A DNA stretch of 64,000 nt, taken from assembly GCA_964036295.1 (NCBI GenBank), contig OZ038471.1, positions 5,082,001-5,146,000 of the forward strand, read 5' to 3'. Source of the stretch: Plumapathes pennacea (Eukaryota; Cnidaria; Anthozoa; Antipatharia; Myriopathidae). The first letter of the stretch is position 1; the number at the start of each line of letters is the position of its first letter. The position numbers and the translations under genes are program-made. This document shows, in pieces, positions 34,677-49,400 of this stretch. The notes beneath the pieces are model-generated. The model ran no database searches, had not been told where the DNA came from, and was given only the letters and a program-made list of their open reading frames with translations.

Positions 34677-35890
34677 ACGATAATTCACTCGTTTATAACT
34701 TACAGTCCCAGTGTGTTATTGCTCTTTCTATTTATTTATGTGAATACCGTACGTTAATATTTTCGTTTTTTTGTATATATATTTGTATTTTCCTTATCCT
34801 ACTCTTGTAAATAAATCTGTATGGTAAAGTTACGTCTTTTGTTATGCTGTATTATTTCACGTACTTTATTATATATTGTTAGCTTCACTCTTTTTGTATA
34901 TATTTGCATTCTCCTTATTCTGCTCTTGTAAACATATTTGCATTACTGATAAATTTGCGCAGAAACTGTAAATTAGAATAAATTCAATTTTGTACAAATC
35001 TAAAACATACATTTGGTTTTTGTTCAGTCTGTATTACTTTATTCGATTCACAGTTCTTTGCTCCCTTCCATCCTTCCATCTTCCATCATCCTTTTCAAAA
35101 TCAAAAGGCTGATTCCTATCATTTACCATCTCGACTGCCTATTTCCAGTGTTTGAATTGAACTAAAGGACCAAAAAATTTTGGTATATAAACCCTAGGAG
35201 CCTGGGTCAAACCCTAACTAAGTCTGACTTTGACCAGTGTTTTCTCCAAGAATAAAACCTATTTTCAAAATCAAAAGGCTGATTTCTATCATTTATCATC
35301 TCAACTGCCTATTTTCAGTGTTTGAGTTGAACTCAAGGACCAAAAACTTTTGGTTTTTAAAGCCTACAAGCCTAACTAAGTCTGACTTTGAACAGTCCTT
35401 TCTCCAAGAAAAAAACATTTTCAAAATCAAAAGGCTGATTCCTATCATTTACCATCTCGACTGCCTATTTCCAGTGTTTGAATTGAACTAAAGGACCAAA
35501 AAATTTTGGTATATAAACCCTAGGAGCCTGGGTCAAACCCTAACTAAGTCTGACTTTGACCAGTGTTTTCTCCAAGAATAAAACCTATTTTCAAAATCAA
35601 AAGGCTGATTTCTATTATTTATCATCTCAACTGCCTATTTCCAGTGTTTGAGTTGAACTCAAGCACCAAAAACGTTTGGTTTATAAAGCCTGCAAGCCTA
35701 ACTAAGTCTGACTTTGACCAGTGTTTTCTCCAAGAATAAAACATACTTTCAAAATCAAAAGGCTGATTCCTATCATTTACCATCTCGACTGCCTATTTCC
35801 AGTTTTTGAGTTGAACTCAAGGACCAAAAAATTTAGGCTTATAAACCCTAGGAGCCTGGGTCAAACCCCAACTACGTCTGACTTTGACCA

Positions 35891-37900
35891 GTGTTTTCTC
35901 CAAGAATAAAATATATTTTCAAAATCAAAAGGCTGATTCCTATCATTTACCATCTCGACTGCCTATTTCCAGTGTTTGAGTTGAACTCAAGGACCAAAAC
36001 ATTTTGGTTTGTAAACCCTAGGAGCCTGGTTCAAACCCTTAAAGTTAGTCTAACTTTGACCAGCGTTTTCTCCAAGATTAAAATATGTTTTCAAAATCAA
36101 AACGCAGATTCCTATTATTTACCACCTCAAGTTCCTATTTCAAGTGTTTAAGTTGAACTAAAGGAACAAAAAATTTTTGGTTTATAAACCCTAGGAGCCT
36201 GGGTCAAAACCTAACTAACTCTGACTTTGACCAGTGTTTTCTCCAAGAATAAAACATATTTTCAAAATCAAAAGGCTGATTCCTATCATTTACCAGCACA
36301 ACTGCCTATATCCAGTGTTTGAGTTGAACTAAAGCACAAAAAAAATTTTGGTTTATAAACCCTAGGAGCCTGGGTCAAACCCTAACTAAGTCTGACTTTG
36401 ACCAGTGTTTTCTCCAAGAATAAAACCTATTTTCAAAATCAAAAGGCTGATTCCTATCATTTACCATCTCGACTGCCTATTTCCAGAGTTTCAGTTGAAA
36501 TCAAGGACCAAAAAGTTTTGGTTTATAAACCCTAGGAGCCTGGGTCAAACCCTAACTAAGTCTGACTTTGACCAGTAGTTTCTCCAAGAATAAAACCTAT
36601 TTTCAAAATCAAAAGGCTGATTCCTATCATTTACCATCTCGACTGCCTATATCCAGTGTTTGAGTTGAACTCAAGGACCAAAAAAATTTTGGTTTATAAA
36701 CCCCAGGAGCCTGGGTCAAACCCTAACTAAGTCTGACTTTGACCAGTATTTTCTCCAAGAATAAAACCTATTTTCAAAATCAAAAGGTTGATTCCTATCA
36801 TTTACCATCTCGACTGCCTATATCCAGTGTTTGAGTTGAACTAAAGGACCAACAAATTTTGGTATATAAACCCTAGGAGCCTGGGTCAAACCCCAACTAC
36901 GTCTGACTTTGACCAGTGTTTTCTCCAAGAATAAAATATATTTTCAAAATCAAAAGGCTGATTCCTATCATTTACCATCTCGACTGCCTATTTCCAGTGT
37001 TTGAGTTGAACTCAAGGACCAAAACATTTTGGTTTGTAAACCCTAGGAGCCTGGTTCAAACCCTTAAAGTTAGTCTAACTTTGACCAGCGTTTTCTCCAA
37101 GATTAAAATATGTTTTCAAAATCAAAACGCAGATTCCTATTATTTACCACCTCAAGTTCCTATTTCAAGTGTTTAAGTTGAACTAAAGGAACAAAAAATT
37201 TTTGGTTTATAAACCCTAGGAGCCTGGGTCAAAACCTAACTAACTCTGACTTTGACCAGTGTTTTCTCCAAGAATAAAACATATTTTCAAAATCAAAAGG
37301 CTGATTCCTATCATTTACCAGCACAACTGCCTATATCCAGTGTTTGAGTTGAACTAAAGCACAAAAAAAATTTTGGTTTATAAACCCTAGGAGCCTGGGT
37401 CAAACCCTAACTAAGTCTGACTTTGACCAGTGTTTTCTCCAAGAATAAAACCTATTTTCAAAATCAAAAGGCTGATTCCTATCATTTACCATCTCGACTG
37501 CCTATTTCCAGAGTTTCAGTTGAAATCAAGGACCAAAAATTTTTGGTTTATAAACCCTAGGAGCCTGGGTCAAACCCTAACTAAGTCTGACTTTGACCAG
37601 TAGTTTCTCCAAGAATAAAACCTATTTTCAAAATCAAAAGGCTGATTCCTATCATTTACCATCTCGACTGCCTATATCCAGTGTTTGAGTTGAACTCAAG
37701 GACCAAAAAAAATTTGGTTTATAAACCCCAGGAGCCTGGGTCAAACCCTAACTAAGTCTGACTTTGACCAGTATTTTCTCCAAGAATAAAACCTATTTTC
37801 AAAATCAAAAGGCTGATTCCTATCATTTACCATCTCGACTGCCTATATCCAGTGTTTGAGTTGAACTAAAGGACCAACAAATTTTGGTATATAAACCCTA
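35891..37900 (+). repeat. Higher-order repeat of 6 monomers (1,025-bp period) near the array edge
   Basis: The unit at 35,891-36,151 is repeated without change at 36,916-37,176, including the unusual AAACGCAGATTCC stretch. Confidence 0.75.
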
Positions 37901-37979
37901 GGAGCCTGGGTCAAACCCTAACTAAGTCTGACTTTGACCAGTGTTTTCTCCAAGAATAAAACCTATTTTCAAAATCAAA

Positions 37980-40370
37980 AGGCTGATTCCTATCATTTAC
38001 CATCTCGACTGCATATTTACAGTGTTTGAGTTGAAGGACCAAAAAATTTTGGTATATAAACCCTAGGAGACTGGGTCAAACCCTAACTAAGTCTGACTTT
38101 AACCAGTGTTTTCTCCAAGAATAAAACCTATTTTTCAAAATCAAAAGGCTGATTCCTATCATTTATCATCTCGACTGCCTATATCCAGTGTTTGAGTTGA
38201 ACTCAAGGAGAAAAAAAATCTGGTTTACAAAACCCTAGGAGCCTGGGTGAAACCCTAACTAAGTCTGACTTTAACCAGAGTTTTCTCCAAGAATAAAACC
38301 TATTTTCAAAATCAAAAGGCTGATTCCTATCATTTACCATCTCGACTGCCTATTTCCAGTGTTTGAGTTGAACTCAAGGAGAAAAAAATTTTGCTTTATA
38401 AACCCTAGGAGCCTGGGTCAAACCCTAAGTAAGTCTGACTTTGACCAGTGTTTTCTCCAAGAATAAAACCTATTTTCAAAATCAAAAGGCTGATTCCTAT
38501 CATTTACCATCTTCACTGCCTATTTCCAGTGTTTGAGTTGAACTAGAGCACCAAAAAATTTTGGTTTAAAAACCCTAGGAGCCTGGGTCAAACCCTAACT
38601 AAGTCTGACTTTGACCAGTATTTTCTCCAAGAATAAAACCTATTTTCAAAATCAAAAGGCTGATTCCTATCATTTACCATCTCGACTGCCTATATCCAGT
38701 GTTTGAGTTGAACTAAAGGACCAAAAAAATTTTGGTTTATAAACCCCAGGAGCCTGGGTCAAACCCTAACTAAGTCTGACTTTGACCAGTATTTTCTCCA
38801 AGAATAAAACCTATTTTCAAAATCAAAAGGCTGATTCCTATCATTTACCATCTTGACTGCCTATTACCAGTGTTTGAGTTCAACTAAAGCACCGAAAAAT
38901 TTTGGTTTATAAACCCTAGGAGCCTGGGTCAAACCCTAACTAAGTCTAACTCTAACCAGTGTTTTCTCCAAGTATAAAACCTATTTTCAAAATCAAAAGG
39001 CTGATTCCTATCATTTACCATCTCGACTGCCTATTTCCAGTCTAAGAATTGAACTAAAGGACCAAAAAATTATGGTATATAAACCCTAGGAGCCTGGGTC
39101 AAACCCTAACATAGTCTGACTTTGACCAGTGTTTTCTCCAAGAATAAAACCTATTTTCAAAATCAAAAGGCTGATTCCTATCATTTACCATCTCGACTGC
39201 ATATTTACAGTGTTTGAGTTGAAGGACCAAAAAATTTTGGTATATAAACCCTAGGAGACTGGGTCAAACCCTAACTAAGTCTGACTTTAACCAGTGTTTT
39301 CTCCAAGAATAAAACCTATTTTTCAAAATCAAAAGGCTGATTCCTATCATTTATCATCTCGACTGCCTATATCCAGTGTTTGAGTTGAACTCAAGGAGAA
39401 AAAAAATCTGGTTTACAAAACCCTAGGAGCCTGGGTGAAACCCTAACTAAGTCTGACTTTAACCAGAGTTTTCTCCAAGAATAAAACCTATTTTCAAAAT
39501 CAAAAGGCTGATTCCTATCATTTACCATCTCGACTGCCTATTTCCAGTGTTTGAGTTGAACTCAAGGAGAAAAAAATTTTGCTTTATAAACCCTAGGAGC
39601 CTGGGTCAAACCCTAAGTAAGTCTGACTTTGACCAGTGTTTTCTCCAAGAATAAAACCTATTTTCAAAATCAAAAGGCTGATTCCTATCATTTACCATCT
39701 TCACTGCCTATTTCCAGTGTTTGAGTTGAACTAGAGCACCAAAAAATTTTGGTTTAAAAACCCTAGGAGCCTGGGTCAAACCCTAACTAAGTCTGACTTT
39801 GACCAGTATTTTCTCCAAGAATAAAACCTATTTTCAAAATCAAAAGGCTGATTCCTATCATTTACCATCTCGACTGCCTATATCCAGTGTTTGAGTTGAA
39901 CTAAAGGACCAAAAAAATTTTGGTTTATAAACCCCAGGAGCCTGGGTCAAACCCTAACTAAGTCTGACTTTGACCAGTATTTTCTCCAAGAATAAAACCT
40001 ATTTTCAAAATCAAAAGGCTGATTCCTATCATTTACCATCTTGACTGCCTATTACCAGTGTTTGAGTTCAACTAAAGCACCGAAAAATTTTGGTTTATAA
40101 ACCCTAGGAGCCTGGGTCAAACCCTAACTAAGTCTAACTCTATCCAGTGTTTTCTCCAAGAATAAAACCTATTTTCAAAATCAAAAGGCTGATTCCTATC
40201 ATTTACCATCTCGACTGCCTATTTCCAGTCTAAGAATTGAACTAAAGGACCAAAAAATTATGGTATATAAACCCTAGGAGCCTGGGTCAAACCCTAACAT
40301 AGTCTGACTTTGACCAGTGTTTTCTCCAAGAATAAAACCTATTTTCAAAATCAAAAGGCTGATTCCTATC
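37980..40370 (+). repeat. Higher-order repeat of 7 monomers (about 1,191-bp period)
   Basis: A monomer with a short deletion (GTTTGAGTTGAAGGACC near 38,022) and its followers recur near 39,213, including the AAAAAAAATCTGGTTTAC variant. Confidence 0.7.
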
Positions 40371-42199
40371 ATTTACCATATCGACTGCCTATTTCAAGTG
40401 TTTGAATTGAACTAAAGGACCAGAAAATTTTAGTATATAAACCCTAGGAGCCTGGGTCAAACCCTAACTAAGTCTGACTTTGACCAGTGTTTTCTCCAAG
40501 AATAAAACCTATTTTCAAAATCAAAAGGCTGATTCCTATCATTTACCATCTCGACTGCCTATTTCCAGTGTTTGAGTTCAGCTAGAGCACCAAAAAAATT
40601 TGGTTTAAAAACCCTAGGAGCCTGGGTCAAACCCTAACTAAATCTGACTTTGACCAGTGTTTTCTCCAAGAATAAAACCTATTTTCAAAATCAAAAGGCT
40701 GATTCCTATCATTTACCATCTCGACTGCCTATTTCCAGTGTTTGAGTTCAACTAGAGCACCGAAAAATTTTGGTTTATAAACCCTAGGAGCATGGATCAA
40801 ACCCTAACTAAGTCTGACTTTGACCAGTGTTTTCTCCAAGAATAAAACCTATTTTCAAAATCAAAAGGTTGATTCCTATCATTTACCATCTCGACTGCCT
40901 ATTTCCAGTGTTCGAATTGAACTAAAGGACCAAAAAATTTTAGTATATTTTATAAACCCTAGGAGCCTGGGTCAAACCCTAACTAAGTCTGACTTTGACC
41001 AGTGTTTTCTCCAAGAATAAAACCTATTTTCAAAATCAAAAGGCTGATTCCTATCATTTACCATCTTGACTGCCTATTTCCAGTGTTTGAGTTCAACTAG
41101 AGCACCAAAAAAATTTGGTTTAAAAACCCTAGGAGCCTGGGTCAAACCCTAACTAAGTCTGAATTTAACCAGTGTTTTCTCCAAGAATAAAACCTATTTT
41201 CAAAATCAAAAGGCTGATTCCTATCATTTACCATCTCGCCTGCCTATTTCCAGTGTTTGAGTTCAACTAGAGCACCGAAAAATTTTGGTTTATAAACCCT
41301 AGGAGCCTGGGTCAAACCCTAACTAAGTCTAACTCTAACCAGTGTTTTCTCCAAGAATAAAACCTATTTTCAAAATCAAAAGGCTGATTCCTATCATTTA
41401 CCATCTCGACTGCCAATTTCCAGTGTTTGAATTGAACTAAAGGACCAAAAAATTTTAGTATATAAACCCAAGGAGCCTGGGTCAAACCCTAAGTAAGTCT
41501 GACCTTGACCAGTGTTTTCTCCAAGAATAAAACCTATTTTCAAAATCAAAAGGCTGATTCCTACCATTTACCATCTCGACTGCCTATTTCCAGTCTTTGA
41601 ATTGAACTAAAGGACCAAAAAATTTTAGTATATAAACCCAAGGAGCCTGGGTCAAACCCTAACTAAGTCTGACCTTGACCAGTGTTTTCTCCAAGAAAAA
41701 AACCTATTTTCAAAATCAAAAGGCTGATTCCTATCATTTACCATCTCAACTGCCTATTTCCAGTGTTTGAGTTCAACTAGAGCACTAAAAAAATTTGGTT
41801 TAAAAGCCCTAGGAGCCTGGGTCAAACCCTAACTAAAACTGACTTTGACCAGTGTTTTCTCCAAGAATAAAACCTATTTTCAAAATCAAAAGGCTGATTC
41901 CTATCATTTACCATCTCGACTGCCTATTTCCAGTGTTTGAGTTCAACTAGAGCACCGAAAAATTTTGGTATATAAACCCTAGGAGCCTGGGTCAAACCCT
42001 AACTAAGTTTGAGTTTGACCAGTGTTTTCTCCAAGAATAAAACCTATTTTCAAAATCAAAAGGCTGATTCCTATCATTTACCATCTCGACTGCCTATTTC
42101 CAGTGTTCGAATTCAACTAAAGGACCAAAAAATTTTGGTTTATTTTATAAACCCTATAAGCCTGGGTCAAACCCTAACTAAGTCTGACTTTAACCAGTG

Positions 42200-45100
42200 T
42201 TTTCTCCAAGAATAAAACCTATTTTCAAAATCAAACGGCTGATTCCTATCATTTACCATCTTGACTGCCTATTTCCAGTGTTTGAGTTCAACTAGAGCAC
42301 CGAAAAATTTTGGTTTATAAACCCTAGGAGCCAGTGGGTCAAACCCTAACTAAGTCTGAATTTAACCAGTGTTTTCTCCAAGAATAAAACCTATTTTCAA
42401 AATCAAAAGGCTGATTCCTATCATTTACCATCTCGACTGCCTATTTCCAGTGTTTGAGTTGAACTCAAGGACCAAAAAATTTTGGTATAAAAACCCTAGG
42501 AGCCTGGGTCAAACCCTAACTAAGTCTGACTTTGACAAGTGTTTTCTACAAGAATAAAACCTATTTTCAAAATCAAAAGGCTGATTCCTATCATTTACCA
42601 TCTTGACTGCCTATTTCCAGTGTTTGAGTTCAACTACAGCACAAAAAAAATTTGGTTTAAAAACCCTAGGAGCCTGGGTCAAACCCTAACTAAGTCTGAA
42701 TTTAACCAGTGTTTTCTCCAAGAATAAAACCTATTTTCAAAATCAAAAGGCTGATTCCTATCATTTACCATCTCGACTGCCTATTTCCAGTGTTTGAGTT
42801 CAACTAGAGCACCGATAAATTTTGGTTTATAAACCCTAGGAGCCTGGGTCAAACCCTAACTAAGTCTAACTCTAACCAGTGTTTTCTCCAAGAATAAAAC
42901 CTATTTTCAAAATCAAAAGGCTGATTCCTATCATTTACCATCTCGACTGCCTATTTCCAGTGTTTGAGTTGAACTCAAGGACCAAAAAATTTTGGTATAT
43001 AAACCCTAGGAGACTGCGTCAAACCCTAACTAAGTCTGACTTTGACCAGTGTTTTCTCCAAGAATAAAACCTATTTTCAAAATTAAAAGGCTGATTCCTA
43101 TCATTTACCATCTCGACTCCCTATTTCAAGTGTTTGAATTGAACTAAAGGACCAAAAAATTTTAGGATATAAACCCTAGGAGCCTGGGTCAAACCCTAAC
43201 TAAGTCTGACTTTGACCAGTGTTTTCTCCAAGAATAAAACCTATTTTCAAAATCCAAAAAGGCTGATTCCTATCATTTACCATCTTGACTGCCTATTTCC
43301 AGTGTTTGAGTTCAACTAGAGCTCCAAAAAAATTTGGTTTAAAAACCCTAGGAGCCTGGGTCAAACCCTAACTAAATCTGACTTTGACCAGTGTTTTCTC
43401 CAAGAATAAAACCTATTTTCAAAATCAAAAGGCTGATTCCTATCATTTACCATCTCGACTGCCTATTTCCAGTGTTTGAGTTCAACTAGAGCATCGAAAA
43501 ATTTTGGTTTATAAACCCTAGGAGCCTGGGTCAAACCCTAACTAAGTCTAACTCTAACCAGTGTTTTCTCCAAGAATAAAACCTATTTTCAAAATCAAAA
43601 GGCTGATTCCTATCATTTACCATCTTGACTGCCTATTTCCAGTGTTTGAGTTCAACTAAAGGACCAAAAAATTTTGGTATATAAACCCTAGGAGCCTGGG
43701 TCAAACCCTAACTAAGTCTGACTTTGACCAGTGTTTTCTCCAAGAATAAAACCTATTTTCAAAATCAAAAGGCTGATTCCTATCATTTACCATCTCGACT
43801 GCCTATTTCCAGTGTTCGAATTGAACTAAAGGACCAAAAAATTTTAGTATATAAACCCTAGGAGCCTGGGTCAAACCCTAACTAAGTCTGAATTTAACCA
43901 GTGTTTTCTCCAAGAATAAAACCTATTTTCAAAATCAAAAGGCTGATTCCTATCATTTACCATCTCGACTGCCTATTTCCAGTGTTTGAGTTGAACTCAA
44001 GGACCAAAAAATTTTGGTATAAAAACCCTAGGAGCCTGGGTCAAACCCTAACTAAGTCTGACTTTGACAAGTGTTTTCTCCAAGAATAAAACCTATTTTC
44101 AAAATCAAAAGGCTGATTCCTATCATTTACCATCTTGACTGCCTATTTCCAGTGTTTGAGTTCAACTACAGCACAAAAAAAATTTGGTTTAAAAACCCTA
44201 GGAGCCTGGGTCAAACCCTAACTAAGTCTGAATTTAACCAGTGTTTTCTCCAAGAATAAAACCTATTTTCAAAATCAAAAGGCTGATTCCTATCATTTAC
44301 CATCTCGACTGCCTATTTCCAGTGTTTGAGTTCAACTAGAGCACCGATAAATTTTGGTTTATAAACCCTAGGAGCCTGGGTCAAACCCTAACTAAGTCTA
44401 ACTCTAACCAGTGTTTTCTCCAAGAATAAAACCTATTTTCAAAATCAAAAGGCTGATTCCTATCATTTACCATCTCGACTGCCTATTTCCAGTCTTTGAA
44501 TTGAACTAAAGGACCAAAAAATTTTGGTATATAAACCCTAGGAGACTGCGTCAAACCCTAACTAAGTCTGACTTTGACCAGTGTTTTCTCCAAGAATAAA
44601 ACCTATTTTCAAAATTAAAAGGCTGATTCCTATCATTTACCATCTCGACTCCCTATTTCAAGTGTTTGAATTGAACTAAAGGACCAAAAAATTTTAGGAT
44701 ATAAACCCTAGGAGCCTGGGTCAAACCCTAACTAAGTCTGACTTTGACCAGTGTTTTCTCCAAGAATAAAACCTATTTTCAAAATCCAAAAAGGCTGATT
44801 CCTATCATTTACCATCTTGACTGCCTATTTCCAGTGTTTGAGTTCAACTAGAGCTCCAAAAAAATTTGGTTTAAAAACCCTAGGAGCCTGGGTCAAACCC
44901 TAACTAAATCTGACTTTGACCAGTGTTTTCTCCAAGAATAAAACCTATTTTCAAAATCAAAAGGCTGATTCCTATCATTTACCATCTCGACTGCCTATTT
45001 CCAGTGTTTGAGTTCAACTAGAGCATCGAAAAATTTTGGTTTATAAACCCTAGGAGCCTGGGTCAAACCCTAACTAAGTCTAACTCTAACCAGTGTTTTC

Positions 45101-45440
45101 TCCAAGAATAAAACCTATTTTCAAAATCAAAAGGCTGATTCCTATCATTTACCATCTTGACTGCCTATTTCCAGTGTTTGAGTTCAACTAAAGGACCAAA
45201 AAATTTTGGTATATAAACCCTAGGAGCCTGGGTCAAACCCTAACTAAGTCTGACTTTGACCAGTGTTTTCTCCAAGAATAAAACCTATTTTCAAAATCAA
45301 AAGGCTGATTCCTATCATTTACCATCTCGACTGCCTATTTCCAGTGTTCGAATTGAACTAAAGGACCAAAAAATTTTAGTATATAAACCCTAGGAGCCTG
45401 GGTCAAACCCTAACTAAGTCTGAATTTAACCAGTGTTTCC
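42200..45440 (+). repeat. Higher-order repeat of 9 monomers (1,532-bp period)
   Basis: Unit variants at 42,369 and 42,539 recur at 43,901 and 44,071. A private 2-bp insertion (AAAATCCAAAAAGG) near 43,252 recurs near 44,784, confirming block duplication. Limits are approximate. Confidence 0.75.
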
Positions 45441-46440
45441 TCAAAGAATAAAACCTATTTTCAAAATCAAAAGGCTGATTCCTATCATTTACCATCTCGA
45501 CTGCCTATTTCCAGTGTTTGAGTTGAACTCAAGGACCAAAAAATTTTGGTATATAAACCCTAGGAGCCTGGGTCAAACCGTAACTAAGTCTGACTTTGAC
45601 AAGAGTTTTCTCCAGGAATAAAACCTATTTTCAAAATCAAAAGGCTGATTCCTATCATTTACGATCTCGACTGCCTATTTCCAGTGTTTGAATTGAACTA
45701 AAGGACCAAAAAATTTTAGTATATAAACCCAAGGAGCCTCGGTCAAACCCTAACTAAGTCTGACTTTGACCAGTGTTTTCTCCAAGAATAAAACCTATTT
45801 TCAAAATCAAAAGGCTGATTCCTATCATTTACCATCTCGACTGCCTATTTCCAGTGTTTGAATTGAACTGAAAGACCAAAAAATTATGGTATTAAAACCC
45901 TAAGAGCCTGGGTCAAAACCTAACTAAGTCTGACTTTGACCAGTGCTTTCTCCAAGAATAAAACCTATTTTCAAAATCAAAAGGCTGATTCCTAACATTT
46001 ACCATCTTGACTGCCTATTTCAAGTGTTTGAATTGAACTAAAGGACCAAAAAAATTTAGTATATAAACCCTAGGAGCCTGGGTCAAACCCTAACTAAGTC
46101 TGACTTTCACCAGTGTTTTCTCCAAGAATAAAACCTATTTTCAAAGTCAAAAGGCTGATTCCTATCATTTACCATCTTGACTGCCTATTTCCAGTGTTTG
46201 AGTTCAACTAGAGCACCAAAAAAATTTGGTTTAAAAACCCCAGGAGCCTGGGTCAAACCCTAACTAAGTCTGAATTTAACCAGTGTTTTCTCCAAGAATA
46301 AAACCTATTTTCAAAATCAAAAGGCTGATTCCTATCATTTACCATCTCAACTGCCTATTTCCAGTGTTTGAGTTCAACTAGAGCACCGAAAAATTTTGGT
46401 TTATAAACCCTAGGAGCCTGGGTCAAACCCTAACTAAGTC

Positions 46441-49400
46441 TGACTTTGACCAGTGTTTTCTCCAAGAAAAAAACCTATTTTCAAAATCAAAAGGCTGATT
46501 CCTATCATTTACCATCTTGACTGCCTATTTCCAGTGTTTGAGTTCAACTAGAGCATCAAAAAAATTTGGTTTAAAAACCCCAGGAGCCTGGGTCAAACCC
46601 TAACTAAGTCTCAATTTAACCAGTGTTTTCTCCAAGAATAAAACCTATTTTCAAAATCAAAAGGCTGATTCCTATCATTTACCATCTCGACTGCCTATTT
46701 CCAGTCTTTGAATTGAACTGGAGGACCAAAAAATTATGGTATATAAACCCTAAGAGCCTGGGTCAAACCCTAACTAAGTCTGAATTTAACCAGTGTTTTC
46801 TCCAAGAATAAGACCTATTTTCAAAATCAAAAGGCTGATTCCTATCATTTACCATCTCGACTGCCTATTTCCAGTGTTTGAATTGAACTCAAGGACCAAA
46901 AAATTTTGTTATATAAACCCTAGGAGCCTGGGTCAAACCCTAACTAAGTCTGACTTTGACAAGAGTTTTCTCCAGGAATAAAACCTATTTTCAAAATCAA
47001 AAGGCTGATTCCTATCATTTACCATCTCGACTGCCTATTTCCAGTGTTCGAATTGAACTAAAAGACCAAAAAACTTTAGTATATAAACCCAAGGAGCCTG
47101 GGTCAAACCCTAACTAAGTCTGACTTTGACCAGTGTTTTCTCCAAGAATAAAACCTATTTTCAAAATCAAAAGGCTGATTCCTATCATTTACCATCTCGA
47201 CTGCCTATTTCCAGTGTTTGAATTGAACTGAAGGACCAAAAAATTATGGTATATAAACCCTAAGAGCCTGGGTCAAACCCTAACTAAGTCTGACTTTGAC
47301 CAGTGTTTTCTCCAAGAATAAAACCTATTTTCAAAATCAAAAGGCTGATTCCTATCATTTACCATCTCGACTGCCTATTTCCAATGTTTGAGTTGAACTC
47401 AAGGACCAAAAAATTTTGGTATATAAACCCTAGGAGACTGGGTCAAACCCTAACTAAGTCTGACTTTGACCAGTGTTTTCTCCAAGAATAAAACCTATTT
47501 TCAAAATCAAATAGCTGATTCCTATCATTTACCATCTCGACTGCCTATTTCAAGTGTTTGAATTGAACTAAAGGACCAAAAAATTTTACTATATAAACCC
47601 TAGGAGCCTGGGTCAAACCCTAACTAAGTCTGACTTTGACCAGTGTTTTCTCCAAGAATAAAACCTATTTTCAAAATCAAAAGGCTGATTCCTATCATTT
47701 ACCATCTCGACTGCCTATTTCAAGTGTTTGAATTGAACTAAAGGACCAAAAAATTTTAGTATATAAACCCTAGGAGCCTGGGTCAAACCCTAACTAAGTC
47801 TGACTTTGACCAGTGTTTTCTCCAAGAAAAAAACCTATTTTCAAAATCAAAAGGCTGATTCCTATCATTTACCATCTTGACTGCCTATTTCCAGTGTTTG
47901 AGTTCAACTAGAGCACCAAAAAAATTTGGTTTAAAAACCCCAGGAGCCTGGGTCAAACCCTAACTAAGTCTGAATTTAACCAGTGTTTTCTCCAAGAATA
48001 AAACCTATTTTCAAAATCAAAAGGCTGATTCCTATCATTTACCATCTCGACTGCCTATTTCCAGTCTTTGAATTGAACTGAAGGACCAAAAAATTATGGT
48101 ATATAAACCCTAAGAGCCTGGGTCAAACCCTAACTAAGTCTGAATTTAACCAGTGTTTTCTCCAAGAATAAAACCTATTTTCAAAATCAAAAGGCTGATT
48201 CCTATCATTTACCATCTTGACTGCCTATTTCCAGTGTTTGAGTTGAACTCAAGGACCAAAAAATTTTAGTATATAAACCCTAGGAGCCTGGGTCAAACCC
48301 TAACTAAGTCTGACTTTGACCAGTGTTTTCTCCAAGAATAAAACCTATTTTCAAAATCAAAAGGCTGATTCCTATCATTTACCATCTTGACTGCCTATTT
48401 CCAGTGTTTGAGTTCAACTAGAGCACCAAAAAAATTTGGTTTAAAAACCCCAGGAGCCTGGGTCAAACCCTAACTAAGTCTCAATTTAACCAGTGTTTTC
48501 TCCAAGAATAAAACCTATTTTCAAAATCAAAAGGCTGATTCCTATCATTTACCATCTCAACTGCCTATTTCCAGTGTTTGAGTTCAACTAGAGCACCGAA
48601 AAATTTTGGTTTATAAACCCTAGGAGCCTGGGTCAAACCCTAACTAAGTCTGACTTTGACCAGTGTTTTCTCCAAGAAAAAAACCTATTTTCAAAATCAA
48701 AAGGCTGATTCCTATCATTTACCATCTTGACTGCCTATTTCCAGTGTTTGAGTTCAACTAGAGCATCAAAAAAATTTGGTTTAAAAACCCCAGGAGCCTG
48801 GGTCAAACCCTAACTAAGTCTCAATTTAACCAGTGTTTTCTCCAAGAATAAAACCTATTTTCAAAATCAAAAGGCTGATTCCTATCATTTACCATCTCGA
48901 CTGCCTATTTCCAGTCTTTGAATTGAACTGGAGGACCAAAAAATTATGGTATATAAACCCTAAGAGCCTGGGTCAAACCCTAACTAAGTCTGAATTTAAC
49001 CAGTGTTTTCTCCAAGAATAAGACCTATTTTCAAAATCAAAAGGCTGATTCCTATCATTTACCATCTCGACTGCCTATTTCCAGTGTTTGAATTGAACTC
49101 AAGGACCAAAAAATTTTGTTATATAAACCCTAGGAGCCTGGGTCAAACCCTAACTAAGTCTGACTTTGACAAGAGTTTTCTCCAGGAATAAAACCTATTT
49201 TCAAAATCAAAAGGCTGATTCCTATCATTTACCATCTCGACTGCCTATTTCCAGTGTTCGAATTGAACTAAAGGACCAAAAAACTTTAGTATATAAACCC
49301 AAGGAGCCTGGGTCAAACCCTAACTAAGTCTGACTTTGACCAGTGTTTTCTCCAAGAATAAAACCTATTTTCAAAATCAAAAGGCTGATTCCTATCATTT

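Larger units (their letters stand above)
34281..35090. other. 3' flank between the D8C gene and the satellite
   Basis: Contains a MITE (34,463-34,676), two imperfect copies of a TTTTTGTATATAT...CTCTTGTAAA stretch (34,765-34,815 and 34,889-34,938), candidate AATAAA signals (34,810-34,815 and 34,977-34,982) and a pyrimidine-rich CCTTCCATC stretch just before the array. No gene seen. Confidence 0.6.
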
